Shown here: positions 53,541-62,704 of the stretch, one piece after another
How the letters are laid out: each line of letters opens with the position of its first letter
Numbering within the stretch: position 1 is the first letter of the stretch
From: an uncultured Poribacteria bacterium
GTDB taxonomy: Bacteria > Poribacteria > WGA-4E > WGA-3G
Assembly: GCA_951828515.1 (NCBI GenBank)
Contig: OX639992.1
Span: forward strand, 1,478,439-1,542,438
Direction: 5' to 3'
Length of the DNA stretch: 64,000 bases
Program-made: the position numbers and the translations under genes
Notes under the pieces: generated by a model
The model's input: only the letters and a program-made list of their open reading frames with translations
The model's database searches: none
What the model was told of the DNA's origin: nothing

Positions 53541-54305
53541 ATGAAATGGTCATTGAACACCTATCAAACCTGCCAAGAGTGGGAACTCGGACGCATACTT
53601 GACACCGCTGCCACTACCGGCTATCACGGTGTCGAATTGTTGATGGATTACAAGCAGAAGCACGGATTCGAGTGGGATACGCCAAGAGAGGCTTGGGACG
53701 GACTCAAGGCACAGGTCGATGCAAGCGACGTTGTTATTTCTTCACTCACGAGTTGCCAAAATTTCCACTCCGAAAACGCCGACGACCGTGAGGAGACCGT
53801 CCGACGTGTTACACGCGTGATTGACATGTCGGAATTCATGGGCTGCGATCATGTCCGAGTGCTCGGCGACCGATATACCGAGGAAAACCGCGACGCTATT
53901 GTTGGTTACGTCACTGATGGCCTGAAGGCACTCGGTGCTTACGCGGCTGAAAAGGATATTACTGTCTCTATTGAGATGCACGGTTCATTCACAGACCCAG
54001 ATTCAGCAATGGAAGTCATTGAAGGCGTGAATCTCCCCAACGTTGGCTTTGTTTTCAATTCGCAATTCATCGGTTGCGATGCGGGAAGTATTGACCCCCT
54101 CTTTTCGCGTGTCGGTTCACACATTACTGCCGTGCATACGCACCGGGTGGAAGAACCAGAGACGTTTGATCTTTACCGGCAGATGTTTCGATGGCTCGAT
54201 CGCACCGGTTTCTCAGGCTACATATCCAATGAATGTGCTTATACAGGTCCCGACCCAGAGAAGGTGCTCGCCCTCTACGTAGGAATTTTCAAGGCATTTG
54301 TTTAA
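53541..54305 (+). CDS. Sugar phosphate isomerase/epimerase (TIM barrel)
   Basis: 254 residues. Family features: GVELLMDYKQKHGFEW, VDASDVVISSLTSCQNFHSE, DITVSIEMHGSFTDPDSAME (metal ligand Glu), VGFVFNSQFIGCDAGS and SGYISNECAYTG. A metal-dependent isomerase or epimerase of unknown sugar. The leader element gives the RBS. The next gene starts 2 bp after its stop, so translation is probably coupled. First gene of a three-gene operon (isomerase, FG-GAP, AlkP-type). Confidence 0.9.
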   Translation: MKWSLNTYQTCQEWELGRILDTAATTGYHGVELLMDYKQKHGFEWDTPREAWDGLKAQVDASDVVISSLTSCQNFHSENADDREETVRRVTRVIDMSEFMGCDHVRVLGDRYTEENRDAIVGYVTDGLKALGAYAAEKDITVSIEMHGSFTDPDSAMEVIEGVNLPNVGFVFNSQFIGCDAGSIDPLFSRVGSHITAVHTHRVEEPETFDLYRQMFRWLDRTGFSGYISNECAYTGPDPEKVLALYVGIFKAFV

Positions 54306-54307
54306 AA

Positions 54308-55669
54308 ATGGACACTCGACAACCAGCACACCTTTATAAACGGGTCGCAATCCCAGACGCATTTCTGAATGAAACAGCCGGAAACGCGTGGGGTGGCGAT
54401 ATCCGAATCGGTGATCTGACGGGCGACGGAACAGTTGACTTACTCGTGTACAAATCGCTCGGTGGCATTCATCCTTGTTTCCTCGGCGCGTTCACACTCG
54501 AAGGCGAGCCGCTATGGTCAGTCGGTGACAAACATCTCGAAATCAGCGATGCCGATGCAAAGGATACTACTTTAACGACTCTCTCACCCGATCGACCCGG
54601 TCCTGTCGTTATCCACGACATAGATGCCGACGGACAGGCAGAGGTCATCTGTTTCTGGGTAGATACGGACGCTCGAGAAGTAAGTAAATGGGATCTGTCC
54701 GCAATTCGTCTAATGATTTTAGACGGGGCAACGGGTGCTGTCAAACACACCCTCGCGCCGGATGCGTTGTGCCAGTGTAATGCGTACGCTGAAGAAGAAA
54801 TCCATATCTCCAACTACGTCCATCAACGATTGATGATCGCCAACCTCTGCGGAAACGCACAGCCACAAGATTTCGTTGTGAAGGTGGGTGTAAATCTGCT
54901 CGCTTTTAACCATAAATTGGAGCTGCTCTGGCAGTATACCGATGAGTGGTTTCGCTATCCGCAGCACTCTGCATACATCCCAGCTGTCGGCGACTTTAAC
55001 GGCGACGGACTCGATGAAGTCAACGGTGGTAATTTCGGGCTTGCCGCCGACGGAACGGTTCTCTGGAATCACTTTTTCGGCGATAACATGGACTCGGTTT
55101 TAGTTTCCGAATGGAATGGCAAGAATCGGGCTATCCTCTCTGGCGGCGGACAGGTAGTTGATGCCGAGGGCAATCCAATCCTCTCACTCGGTTTTGATGT
55201 TGTGCCACATGGCCAAGAGATCCGATGTGGCAGACTATTACCAGATACTTCTGAGAACGCCTTGGTCGTCCGTTACAACGGACATCACACAGACCTGATG
55301 ATAGTAGACAACAACGGGCAGATTAAAAACAGGTTCAATGTCGATGAAACACCGAACAATACAGGTTTGGAGGTTATCCGCTGGCATGGCGACGAAACCT
55401 GTGAACTGATTTATAGTCCGACTGCGCTTTACGATAGCGCGGGAGATAAGGTGGTGACGTTTCCTGAATTACCGCCACCCAGCGGTGGAAAAATGGGTTG
55501 GTATCACTGTTTTCCGGCGGATGTCTGTGGCGACACACGCGAAGAGGTTATCCTCTACGACCCATATAGCGATGCCGTCTACATCTACACACCTACCCCT
55601 TTTCAACCCGACCTGTTCAGTGGATATCAGCATACCGAGCGGCAATATAACACCCGTTTAATGGATTGA
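54308..55669 (+). CDS. FG-GAP/VCBS-like propeller protein (rhamnogalacturonan-lyase-like)
   Basis: 453 residues from ATG 54308, immediately after the preceding stop; the frame is open upstream but inside the isomerase gene. FG-GAP-type calcium motifs: GDLTGDGTVDLLVYKS, DIDADGQAEVICFW and GDFNGDGLDEVNGG. The blade pattern is like rhamnogalacturonan lyase YesW-type propellers. No signal peptide is visible, which is unusual for such propellers. Middle gene of the operon. Enzymatic activity cannot be shown; a carbohydrate-binding or lyase role is an inference. Confidence 0.82.
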   Translation: MDTRQPAHLYKRVAIPDAFLNETAGNAWGGDIRIGDLTGDGTVDLLVYKSLGGIHPCFLGAFTLEGEPLWSVGDKHLEISDADAKDTTLTTLSPDRPGPVVIHDIDADGQAEVICFWVDTDAREVSKWDLSAIRLMILDGATGAVKHTLAPDALCQCNAYAEEEIHISNYVHQRLMIANLCGNAQPQDFVVKVGVNLLAFNHKLELLWQYTDEWFRYPQHSAYIPAVGDFNGDGLDEVNGGNFGLAADGTVLWNHFFGDNMDSVLVSEWNGKNRAILSGGGQVVDAEGNPILSLGFDVVPHGQEIRCGRLLPDTSENALVVRYNGHHTDLMIVDNNGQIKNRFNVDETPNNTGLEVIRWHGDETCELIYSPTALYDSAGDKVVTFPELPPPSGGKMGWYHCFPADVCGDTREEVILYDPYSDAVYIYTPTPFQPDLFSGYQHTERQYNTRLMD

Positions 55670-55672
55670 AAT

Positions 55673-56938
55673 ATGCAGAAAAATGTTGTTAATAAATTTC
55701 TACTTATCTCGATTGATTGCTGGCGGTTCGATGCCCTCAGTCGGACGAATCCCGCTTTCAACACGCCGAAGTTCGATCTGTTGACGCAGGATTTCTCACT
55801 CGCTGAGAAGTTTTTCGTAACCGCGCCTGCGACCCGCCCCTCCCATACCTCCTATTTTACAGGACTTTACCCGTTTGAACACGGGGTCTATGGGCAAACC
55901 TACCTTAAGATGTTTGAGGATATCCCAAACCTGTTTCAGATATTTAATGATGCAGGTTATCATATTACGGGACGCTCCGAACGTCCGGACGTGTTCCGCT
56001 TTCTCGATTTTGAACCATTCATCACATCGGTAGATCCGAAAGCGACGGCGCAACACCTCGGTGCACTTGAGGACTTGATTTCACAACTCAAGCAGCCTTC
56101 AGATGTGCCGCAATTTTGCTTTTTGCATTTCTGGTATACACACGGCGGTTACGGTATGAGCGGGATCCCGGGTGCACCGAGTCTCAAATCACTCGTGGAT
56201 CGTGGTAGGATAGATGAGGCATTGCGGTTCTATTACGCCGCTGCGACGCATATACTCGAATTCAAGTTAGTTGAAATTCTGAAGCAACTCCAACTCTCAG
56301 ACTGGGCGGTTTTCATCTTCGGTGATCACGGCGAAGGTATCTGTGAGGAAATTACCGATCACGGTGGTACGCTCAATCAGAACGTGTTACACGTGCCGCT
56401 GTTGGCGCATATCCCCGGTGTGACGAATCTGGAATTTCCGAACCCACCGATTTCAGCGATCGACCTATTCCCGACGATTACAAATCTGGCAGGCATCGAT
56501 GTGGACTACCCAGGATACGGACGAGACCTATTGTCTCCATCGGAAATTGACGAAAATCGTTTAGTATTGTCGGAGTTGGACAGTCTCTACGGTGTCGGAT
56601 TCCTCAGTCGGGACAACTTAGAGATGCCGCATCACCGCGTAACCTCTCGGACGACCGTTGATAACGTGGAAATTGGCAAGTATTCAGAAGGCGTGCGGCT
56701 CTGGTCGCTGACGGATGGTGAGCACCTCTATCGTGAAGATGAACAGACGGGTGAGTTTGTGTATCGGCATGTCCTGAGCGGTGAGGATCTCGCCTGTGAG
56801 GATCCAGATCGTTTCCGTGATGCTTATGACGAGATTTTGATGAATTCCAATTATCAGCATCTACTATCGCAAGAATCCACAGATGAGGAGACGGAGATTT
56901 TGGAAGGCAGGTTGCGGGATCTGGGATACGTTGAGTAG
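55673..56938 (+). CDS. Alkaline-phosphatase-superfamily protein (sulfatase-like, no FGly Cys)
   Basis: 421 residues. AlkP-fold motifs: LLISIDCWRFDALSR (metal-binding Asp), FVTAPATRPSHTSYFTGLYP (nucleophile loop), FGDHGEGICEEITDHGG (metal His and Asp) and HVPLLAHIPG. In sulfatases the nucleophile loop is [CS]-x-P-S-R; here it is Thr54-R-P-S-H, so the formylglycine residue and the following Arg are absent. A phosphoesterase or phosphonate-hydrolase-type Thr nucleophile is more likely than sulfatase activity. It starts 3 bp after the preceding stop. Confidence 0.85.
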   Translation: MQKNVVNKFLLISIDCWRFDALSRTNPAFNTPKFDLLTQDFSLAEKFFVTAPATRPSHTSYFTGLYPFEHGVYGQTYLKMFEDIPNLFQIFNDAGYHITGRSERPDVFRFLDFEPFITSVDPKATAQHLGALEDLISQLKQPSDVPQFCFLHFWYTHGGYGMSGIPGAPSLKSLVDRGRIDEALRFYYAAATHILEFKLVEILKQLQLSDWAVFIFGDHGEGICEEITDHGGTLNQNVLHVPLLAHIPGVTNLEFPNPPISAIDLFPTITNLAGIDVDYPGYGRDLLSPSEIDENRLVLSELDSLYGVGFLSRDNLEMPHHRVTSRTTVDNVEIGKYSEGVRLWSLTDGEHLYREDEQTGEFVYRHVLSGEDLACEDPDRFRDAYDEILMNSNYQHLLSQESTDEETEILEGRLRDLGYVE

Positions 56939-57064
56939 ATTGGCTGTCAGTTATTGGCTGTCAGTTGTTAGCAGAAAAGACTGTTTGCATAATTGGTTCG
57001 TCTAAAATGAGGTCAAGCCACGGTTGCGTGAAGATAGCGAGGTGGTGCCTCATGCCTGCATTTC

Positions 57065-57394
57065 CTATTTGTTAGCAAGAAAGACGCTTTCACTGTCGGG
57101 CTTGAAAGGGTTGTTGTTGACTAAGGGGATATTCCCTTTTTTTCGCTCAACGAGTTCCCATTCGCCTGTTTTCCAATGTTTTTCATAAGCATAGATAACG
57201 GGATGTGAACACCACTTGGGATCTTCAAATCCTAACCAGACCCGCTTTGCCTGCGGATGAATTTCATCACCTATGGAGGCAACAGCGTGCTCATGATTCT
57301 CAGACCAGATAAGGCACTGTTGCTTGGGTTCTGATGGATGTAAGTTTCCCAGTGTTTCTCCGCTCGGTCGTGTGAATAGATCCCTGTATCTCAT
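57065..57394 (-). CDS. Hypothetical protein
   Basis: 109 residues from ATG 57394, with GCGGAAAAG upstream. Sequence features: LFTRPSGETLGNLHPSEPKQ, VWLGFEDPKWCSHPVIYAYE. No signal peptide or known domain is recognised. It begins 16 bp after the phosphodiesterase stop and is probably co-transcribed with it. The frame is open to 57460, but that part overlaps the phosphodiesterase coding region. Confidence 0.65.
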   Translation of the reverse strand: MRYRDLFTRPSGETLGNLHPSEPKQQCLIWSENHEHAVASIGDEIHPQAKRVWLGFEDPKWCSHPVIYAYEKHWKTGEWELVERKKGNIPLVNNNPFKPDSESVFLANK

Positions 57395-57410
57395 CTTTTC
57401 CGCACTACCT

Positions 57411-57893
57411 CTACAGTTCGTGAATTGTTGCTTCAAGCGTTTCGAGATCGACAACGGCAACCGTCGCCTTCCCCGTTGTCCATCCGCCGGTTTCCCCAGG
57501 ATTGAGTAGAAGCGATTGCCCCTTTTGGATGTCTATCTGGTGAGTGTGTCCGTAGACGACGACATCGTAATCGCCACTTTTGGCGATTGGGATGGCAAGT
57601 TCAGGGTAATGCATCACGGCAATTTTTCTGTCGCCGAGCGATACACTCGCAAGGTTGGGATGCACCTCACCGATTGTCTCAAACCGTTGCGCAACGACGA
57701 TACGCTCGCCGTCATTGTTTCCGAAAACGCCGACAACGCGGCAGTTTAGATCGGCTAACGGGTCAATCGCAAACGGAGCAATGAAGTCCCCTGCATGGAC
57801 GACAAGATCTACACCGATTTCATTGAAAAGTACAACAGCGCGTTTGACATTCGGGATGTTATCGTGGCTGTCGGACATGACACCAAGTTTCAT
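57411..57893 (-). CDS. YfcE/MJ0936-type metallophosphodiesterase
   Basis: 160 residues. Calcineurin-like motifs are intact: SDSHDN (Asp-x-His), HAGDF (Gly-Asp), GVFGNNDGE (Gly-Asn-Asn-Asp), MHYPE and YGHTHQ. The family hydrolyses phosphodiesters such as cyclic nucleotides or nucleotide derivatives with two metal ions; the substrate is unknown. ATG 57893 is fixed by the leader element. The frame is open upstream to 58010, but that part is the leader element itself. Confidence 0.92.
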   Translation of the reverse strand: MKLGVMSDSHDNIPNVKRAVVLFNEIGVDLVVHAGDFIAPFAIDPLADLNCRVVGVFGNNDGERIVVAQRFETIGEVHPNLASVSLGDRKIAVMHYPELAIPIAKSGDYDVVVYGHTHQIDIQKGQSLLLNPGETGGWTTGKATVAVVDLETLEATIHEL

Positions 57894-58020
57894 ATTTTTA
57901 ACCTTCCTTGCGGTTAAATAACGTGCGTCTGAATTATCAAGCACGTTTCTTAAATCCGCCCTCCAAATGTAGAGCAAAGACAAATTATGCCATTTAAGGC
58001 ATAATTTCATTACGGGCTAC
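57894..58020 (-). promoter_or_regulatory. Leader element copy upstream of the phosphodiesterase gene
   Basis: On the minus strand: GTAGCCCGTAATG, then the hairpin AAATTATGCC/GGCATAATTT (10 bp), then GGAGGGCGG, then AACGTGC and GCACGTT (7 bp stem), then TTAACCGCAAGGAAGGTTAA directly before the start. Both stem positions seen in other copies are present. Confidence 0.65.
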
Positions 58021-58079
58021 GGTTTTGAGGTTAGACCTTACAAACCCTTATGATAACCCAAGTTATTACTGACAAGATT

Positions 58080-59360
58080 TTAGACAGGTATTGAGACAGG
58101 CACCCTGTGAATGACATTTCCAAGATAACCTTTCGGATTCCAAGGTTGTGTGAAAGGCTGTGCGGCACCGGTATCGTCATACGCGCGCGCCCATATTTCA
58201 TAGTAACCTCTGTTTGCAAAGGTGAGTTCGGTTTCCCAATGATACCACGCGTATCTGTTCGATGGTTGAATCAACTGGGTCGCTTGCCATTGAAGACCGA
58301 AATCTGTAGAGACGACAACCTTATCAATCTGGTTTTCGCCTGCCCACGCATGTCCTCTTATCTGTATTGGGATGCCTGCGCTAAATTTCAGATGCGGTTC
58401 GGGACGGGTAATGAGCGATTTAACCTGCCATGCGGTGGCGATACGCATATCTTCGACCGGTGGTTTATCACCGGGTGCTATTGGGTAAGCCGGAATACGA
58501 TAGGAATACCCACTCATTTTTTCGGAGTCGTGAACCTTATCCCGCACCGAAATACGGTTGAGCCACTTTTGCATCGCACTACCGATCCATCCCGGCACAA
58601 TCAGTCTTGCGGGGAATCCGTGGGCGGCTGGCAACACCTCTCCATTCATCTTCAAAGCGATGAGGGTGTGTTCGTCCATCGCTTTTTCAATCGGAATCCC
58701 TCGCGAAAAGGGTTCGCTTCCGTCATCGGGTATATCTCCACCGTAGTTTCCAGTATAGACAGCAGTTGGCTTCAAACCTGCGGCTTGCAAAACATCACGC
58801 AAGCGGGCACCCATCCACTCACTACAAGCAACCGCACCGCGTTGCCACGGGGTACCGCTAACCTTCGGTTCAAATAGGCTTCTCCCGTTTCCCGCACATT
58901 CCAATACCACTTCCATAGTGACTTGTGGAAAACGGGCAAGGTCATCCATGGACAGTGCCAGTTCTTTATGGACCTCACCCTCTATGACCAATTGCCACCC
59001 ATCGAGATCTTGTCTTACCGCTCGTTCTGGAATGCCACCGTTATTACGGACGAAATGTCGCGCTGTGGGCGTAACGTCGTCGTTGAGGAGGTGTGGTGCA
59101 AACTCCCCGTTAAAAGGACTCTCCGAATGGACGAGCATATCCGATTTCGGGAGTCCCGCCGCTTGCGCTTCCACCAAGACAATAGGTGTGAGTCCTCTGT
59201 CTAACAAGCCTCGGTCAACCGCTTCACATCCCGCGCCAAACATGCCCAAACTCACGAACAGAGCGCTCTTGCCTACCTTGGCAAGAAAGTCCCGTCTTGT
59301 TGTGTCAGGGACGGCTTCAAGCCAATCTGTAAAACCGAGTTCATGGGCTGTCTTTTGCAT
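58080..59360 (-). CDS. Sulfite-oxidase-family molybdopterin oxidoreductase, Tat-exported
   Basis: 426 residues. A twin-arginine signal (TTRRDFLAKVGKSALFVSLG, Arg22-Arg23) also has GAGC near 42-45, which could be a lipobox. The molybdopterin domain has the Mo-ligating Cys155 in VVLECAGNGR. The Mo-cofactor dimerisation domain follows (IQIRGHAWAGENQIDKVVVS, YEIWARAYDDTGAAQPF). It resembles SoxC/sulfite dehydrogenases more than YedY (dimerisation domain present), so it probably oxidises a sulfur compound in the periplasm. Next upstream on the same strand is the Rieske gene, but a terminator lies between them. Confidence 0.9.
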   Translation of the reverse strand: MQKTAHELGFTDWLEAVPDTTRRDFLAKVGKSALFVSLGMFGAGCEAVDRGLLDRGLTPIVLVEAQAAGLPKSDMLVHSESPFNGEFAPHLLNDDVTPTARHFVRNNGGIPERAVRQDLDGWQLVIEGEVHKELALSMDDLARFPQVTMEVVLECAGNGRSLFEPKVSGTPWQRGAVACSEWMGARLRDVLQAAGLKPTAVYTGNYGGDIPDDGSEPFSRGIPIEKAMDEHTLIALKMNGEVLPAAHGFPARLIVPGWIGSAMQKWLNRISVRDKVHDSEKMSGYSYRIPAYPIAPGDKPPVEDMRIATAWQVKSLITRPEPHLKFSAGIPIQIRGHAWAGENQIDKVVVSTDFGLQWQATQLIQPSNRYAWYHWETELTFANRGYYEIWARAYDDTGAAQPFTQPWNPKGYLGNVIHRVPVSIPV

Positions 59361-59508
59361 GGTTAGCGTTCCATTTTAGATTTACAAGAGGATTTTTTAA
59401 CCCGCTGAGGCACGATTTAGCGAACGCTTACAAACTTGCGAACGCCCTTCCTCAAAGGTCTACCCTATCGCTTCTAACATCTGATACTTTTTTCAAGAAA
59501 AAAGGAGA

Positions 59509-59550
59509 CGGGCTTTCGTCCTACCGCGAAAGCAGTGGGATTTCAGCCCG
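59509..59550 (-). terminator. Rho-independent terminator after the Rieske gene
   Basis: On the minus strand CGGGCT/AGCCCG encloses or competes with GCTTTCG/CGAAAGC (7 bp), followed by CTCC and six Ts. It lies about 35 bases past the Rieske stop. Confidence 0.55.
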
Positions 59551-59585
59551 AAATGTTAGAAACTGTTAAATCCGTTTGATCGATA

Positions 59586-61430
59586 TTAATCATCGTCGCG
59601 TTCGCTCAGCAATTCACCTCGAGCGAGACGTTCTGCGTTCTCAGTAGACCACAAAATGTTCTTCATCAACTTCTGAGCCGTGATGTAACGTGTCGCTGCC
59701 AATAGATGCATCCGTTGTTCTTCAAAATCGTCTGACAATTCGTAATGCCGGAAGGCGACTTCGAGGACCTGGAACATGTGGAGTTCAGCGTCTTCACGTA
59801 GCAGAATGTGTGCGAGCGTTTGTTTCAGTGCGCCAATGTCATGTCCTTCTTCGAGATACTGATTCACAAGGATTTCCGCCTCGTAAACCTTCTGGAAGTC
59901 GGCAAACTCTTGGAGTCGATCTAACATTTTGTCAGCAGAGTCGTAAGTTTCATCAGGTACCCGTTGCCCGGATCTCGGAACGCGGGCAGCAGGCATATTC
60001 AACCAACGTAGATATGCCAAATAAACGACCCCGTGAAAGATCCCGCGCAGGAGGTTAGCACTCGGTGTATACTGGAAAGCGTGATAAAGGGCGTGAGCGT
60101 ACGAGTAAATGTTCGCGACATCGTGCCAGTCCCCTTCATTTTTGAGATGGAACCGGGCAGTACGAACCGCTGAGGCGTAGGTCATCGCGCGACAGATATC
60201 GGTCGGCTTGACGCCGTTACGAATGTTCTCCTCAACTACAGCGACAATGGGTTCAAAGTCGTCACCGAGCAGTGTCTGTGTAAAGGCTGAAATATCCAGT
60301 TTTGCTTCGTTCGCTTGATTGTCTTCCCACATACTATCGAGTCTCTCAAAAACAGGCTCTAAGACAGGTACAGCGTCAGCCCATCGAGAGGTTTCTTCAT
60401 GCCGTGTTCTATCGACCAAATCAACGACAATCGGGCGCAAAATCTCGTGTGAGCCTTCCCATTTGACGTAATCCAATGCTTCAAACATCTTGTTGGCAAA
60501 ATCAAGAGCGTGTCCGTCGCCAGTGAAGTAAAAGTCTGTCGCTGCCGTGAATACGAAGTCAGCGATGACCGATTTATCGTAGCCCCGGTCATTAAGCGTT
60601 AGCAAAATGCGTTCCGCTGCGCCAGCGTGGCGTTTATCGATAAAATAGCGGAACCATCGCTTCAATGTTTCCAAGTCGTGTTCCTCGACCACTCTTGGAA
60701 AGGGTGCGCGATACGGACGTGAACTTCCGGTTGTTCTACGGCTGATCTGGCTTAATCCGTGCACGAGGAAGAGGTTATGGTCCTTTGGGTCAACGTCGTC
60801 CCATAGGTTCGCTGCGAGTGTGAGGATAGCAACACCTGACGACCAGCCCTCACTACTTTTATGTGCACCATAGTGGAGTCCCTGTTGAATAATCTCCTCT
60901 GGTGTCGCACTTGCATCACGAAGGGCTGTAACGGCTTTGGCGATAAAGAAGGTACTACGGTCCTTGAGTCCACGCTCAAGCGCGCGTTTGCCACGATCAA
61001 TGACTCGCCGTTTCGCTGCCTCTTGCTCACCCTTTGCCAATCCAACGTACAAATAGCCGTCATCCCGTGCCTCAACAGGAAACGCTTTCAGGTCATCGCC
61101 AAATGCCAAAAAACACGCCCCTGACTTGAGATCGAATTCCCAGTGATGCCAGTGGCAGATAAGCACCCCATCGCGGACACTCCCTTGGGACATCGGATAC
61201 CCCATATGTGGGCAACGATTGTCAACGGCGTAATATTTGTCACCGGACTTGAAAACAGCCAGATGCGTACCGTTGACATGAAAGGGTTTCCCTTCCAGTT
61301 CCTGAAAATCATCAGCAGGGCAGAGTTGGTGGTAGATAAGCTCAGTTTCTTCTAAAACCGCTGTTGGTAACGCTTCAACATGAATAGAACCGACACCAGT
61401 TTCTTCAGGGGTAGGGGTCGAAATATTCAC
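59586..61430 (-). CDS. Rieske [2Fe-2S] protein with large helical C-terminal domain
   Basis: 614 residues. The N-terminal ~130 residues are a Rieske domain with CPHMGYPM (Cys73, His75) and CHWHHWEFDL (Cys92, His95), close to NirD/ferredoxin-type Rieske proteins. The remaining ~480 residues are alpha-helical with no recognised domain (KRWFRYFIDKRHAGAAERIL, ANIYSYAHALYHAFQYTPSA, HILLREDAELHMFQVLEVAF). No signal peptide is seen, so it is probably cytoplasmic. GTG 61430 is preferred over ATG 61586 because GGGAGG lies 8 bases upstream. Function unknown; an electron-transfer or oxygenase-like role is possible. Confidence 0.87.
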   Translation of the reverse strand: MNISTPTPEETGVGSIHVEALPTAVLEETELIYHQLCPADDFQELEGKPFHVNGTHLAVFKSGDKYYAVDNRCPHMGYPMSQGSVRDGVLICHWHHWEFDLKSGACFLAFGDDLKAFPVEARDDGYLYVGLAKGEQEAAKRRVIDRGKRALERGLKDRSTFFIAKAVTALRDASATPEEIIQQGLHYGAHKSSEGWSSGVAILTLAANLWDDVDPKDHNLFLVHGLSQISRRTTGSSRPYRAPFPRVVEEHDLETLKRWFRYFIDKRHAGAAERILLTLNDRGYDKSVIADFVFTAATDFYFTGDGHALDFANKMFEALDYVKWEGSHEILRPIVVDLVDRTRHEETSRWADAVPVLEPVFERLDSMWEDNQANEAKLDISAFTQTLLGDDFEPIVAVVEENIRNGVKPTDICRAMTYASAVRTARFHLKNEGDWHDVANIYSYAHALYHAFQYTPSANLLRGIFHGVVYLAYLRWLNMPAARVPRSGQRVPDETYDSADKMLDRLQEFADFQKVYEAEILVNQYLEEGHDIGALKQTLAHILLREDAELHMFQVLEVAFRHYELSDDFEEQRMHLLAATRYITAQKLMKNILWSTENAERLARGELLSERDDD

Positions 61431-61646
61431 AAGGCACCTCCCGTTGTAGGTCCTTTGTCTCTCAGTACTGCTACAAGTATCAAAAAACCGTTTTTTGAAT
61501 ACAGGTGATAATTTATGGTAGATTTCAGAATTAATTGGACATTCAGAAAGACCTAATGTTCGTGAGTGTCCTTGGGACTGACCCAAACTAAAAGTTTATG
61601 CCACAAATAGGTCTCACCATTTATTGGTTCTACCATATTTTGTTTT

Positions 61647-61763
61647 TATAGTAAAGTCAACAATTAACTATACACCCACCGGAAGGCGAGGTTAGAAACC
61701 TCGCCAGCGGCGGAACGGTGCTTGTGTTTCTAAAGTGTGCACTTATTTTTAGGATTTACTATA
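61647..61763. mobile_element. MITE-like element, 117 bp
   Basis: Ends TATAGTAAAGTCAACAATTA and TTTTTAGGATTTACTATA; interior GGCGAGGTTAGAAACCTCGC, a perfect hairpin. It lies upstream of the Rieske gene and downstream of the DUF6807 gene. The rest of 61431-61861 shows nothing recognisable. Confidence 0.7.
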
Positions 61764-61861
61764 AAGTATAGGGGCACTCGCAGAAAATTGCAAGAGAATT
61801 TTAGGACAGAAAAACCCCCCTAAACGCCACCAAAACCGACTTATCAAAGGAATCGAACAAT

Positions 61862-62704
61862 CTACTCAAATAATGCTGCGTTAGGTTCGCCGCGATAGAG
61901 GACAACACGATACCGCAGATTCAAAGTTTCATCGGATGCAAGATGGAGTGGTTCGTAGTAGACAAGCGAAGGGTGGATTAAACAGTAGTTCTCTCGGTTG
62001 CGTACCCACCACGTCGTCGGATAACGAGGGTTATCAGGGTGATCGACAATAGCGACTCCATAAGTTTTGTCGTCAGTAGGGTGTTGTGAAGTGAAGCTAC
62101 ACCAACGGCTCTGCTTGCCGAAGATCTCCATCGGTTCGGTGCGTCCATCGGCATCCAACAGGTTTCCTGGTGTGATGATATTATCGAATCGGATCGCTAA
62201 ACCGCTATAGAATCTGCCGTCTGCACCGGGCTCACCGCGCCGCAGATCCAAAACGACTTCACGGTCATTCGGATGCAACGTCAACGATACGGAAATCTGC
62301 ATCGCATCCGCTGTCGGTGGATGAACGGTTATCTCCCGCTGCTCGGTTAGATGCGTCGTGCCTTGCCAGTCTATCCACGCGTTCTCAGTTACGAGACGCG
62401 CACTGCTGGCATCCGCAGTGTGTGAAACGATCCGCTGATGGACGATTTTGCCAAAGCCAGTCGGATCGCTACCGGGTGCCGGCTGTTCCCAAAAATTGAC
62501 TTCGTTGACCTTTTTCCACGCGACCCATAGACCTTGATGGTGGACGTGGTCACCAGGTTCGTTCATTGTGAGCGACGGGGCACCGGGTAGATTCAATGGA
62601 TGGCAAAAGGGACGGTTGCCGTCTTCAGGGAAATGGTAGCCTAAGACCTGTTGTCCGTCCCAAGCAATAGTCAAACTGTGTTGTGTCTGTGAGAGTGAAA
62701 ACAT
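61862..62704 (-). CDS. DUF6807 (PmoA-like) family protein
   Basis: 280 residues. The family signature is present: FCHPLNLPGAPSLTMNEPGD, HVHHQGLWVAWKKVNEVNFW, YSGLAIRFDN and RENYCLIHPSLVYYEPLHLA, with conserved His clusters. The fold is probably a beta-sandwich; members often lie beside oxidoreductases and isomerases of sugar catabolism. The name PmoA is misleading: no methane oxygenase is involved. ATG 62704 is preceded by a leader element. Activity unknown. Confidence 0.85.
   Translation of the reverse strand: MFSLSQTQHSLTIAWDGQQVLGYHFPEDGNRPFCHPLNLPGAPSLTMNEPGDHVHHQGLWVAWKKVNEVNFWEQPAPGSDPTGFGKIVHQRIVSHTADASSARLVTENAWIDWQGTTHLTEQREITVHPPTADAMQISVSLTLHPNDREVVLDLRRGEPGADGRFYSGLAIRFDNIITPGNLLDADGRTEPMEIFGKQSRWCSFTSQHPTDDKTYGVAIVDHPDNPRYPTTWWVRNRENYCLIHPSLVYYEPLHLASDETLNLRYRVVLYRGEPNAALFE

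Noticed and set aside
57894-58010. N-terminal extension of the phosphodiesterase to 58010
   Set aside because: It would translate the leader element; the family start MKLGVMSDSHDN follows the leader's Shine-Dalgarno sequence.
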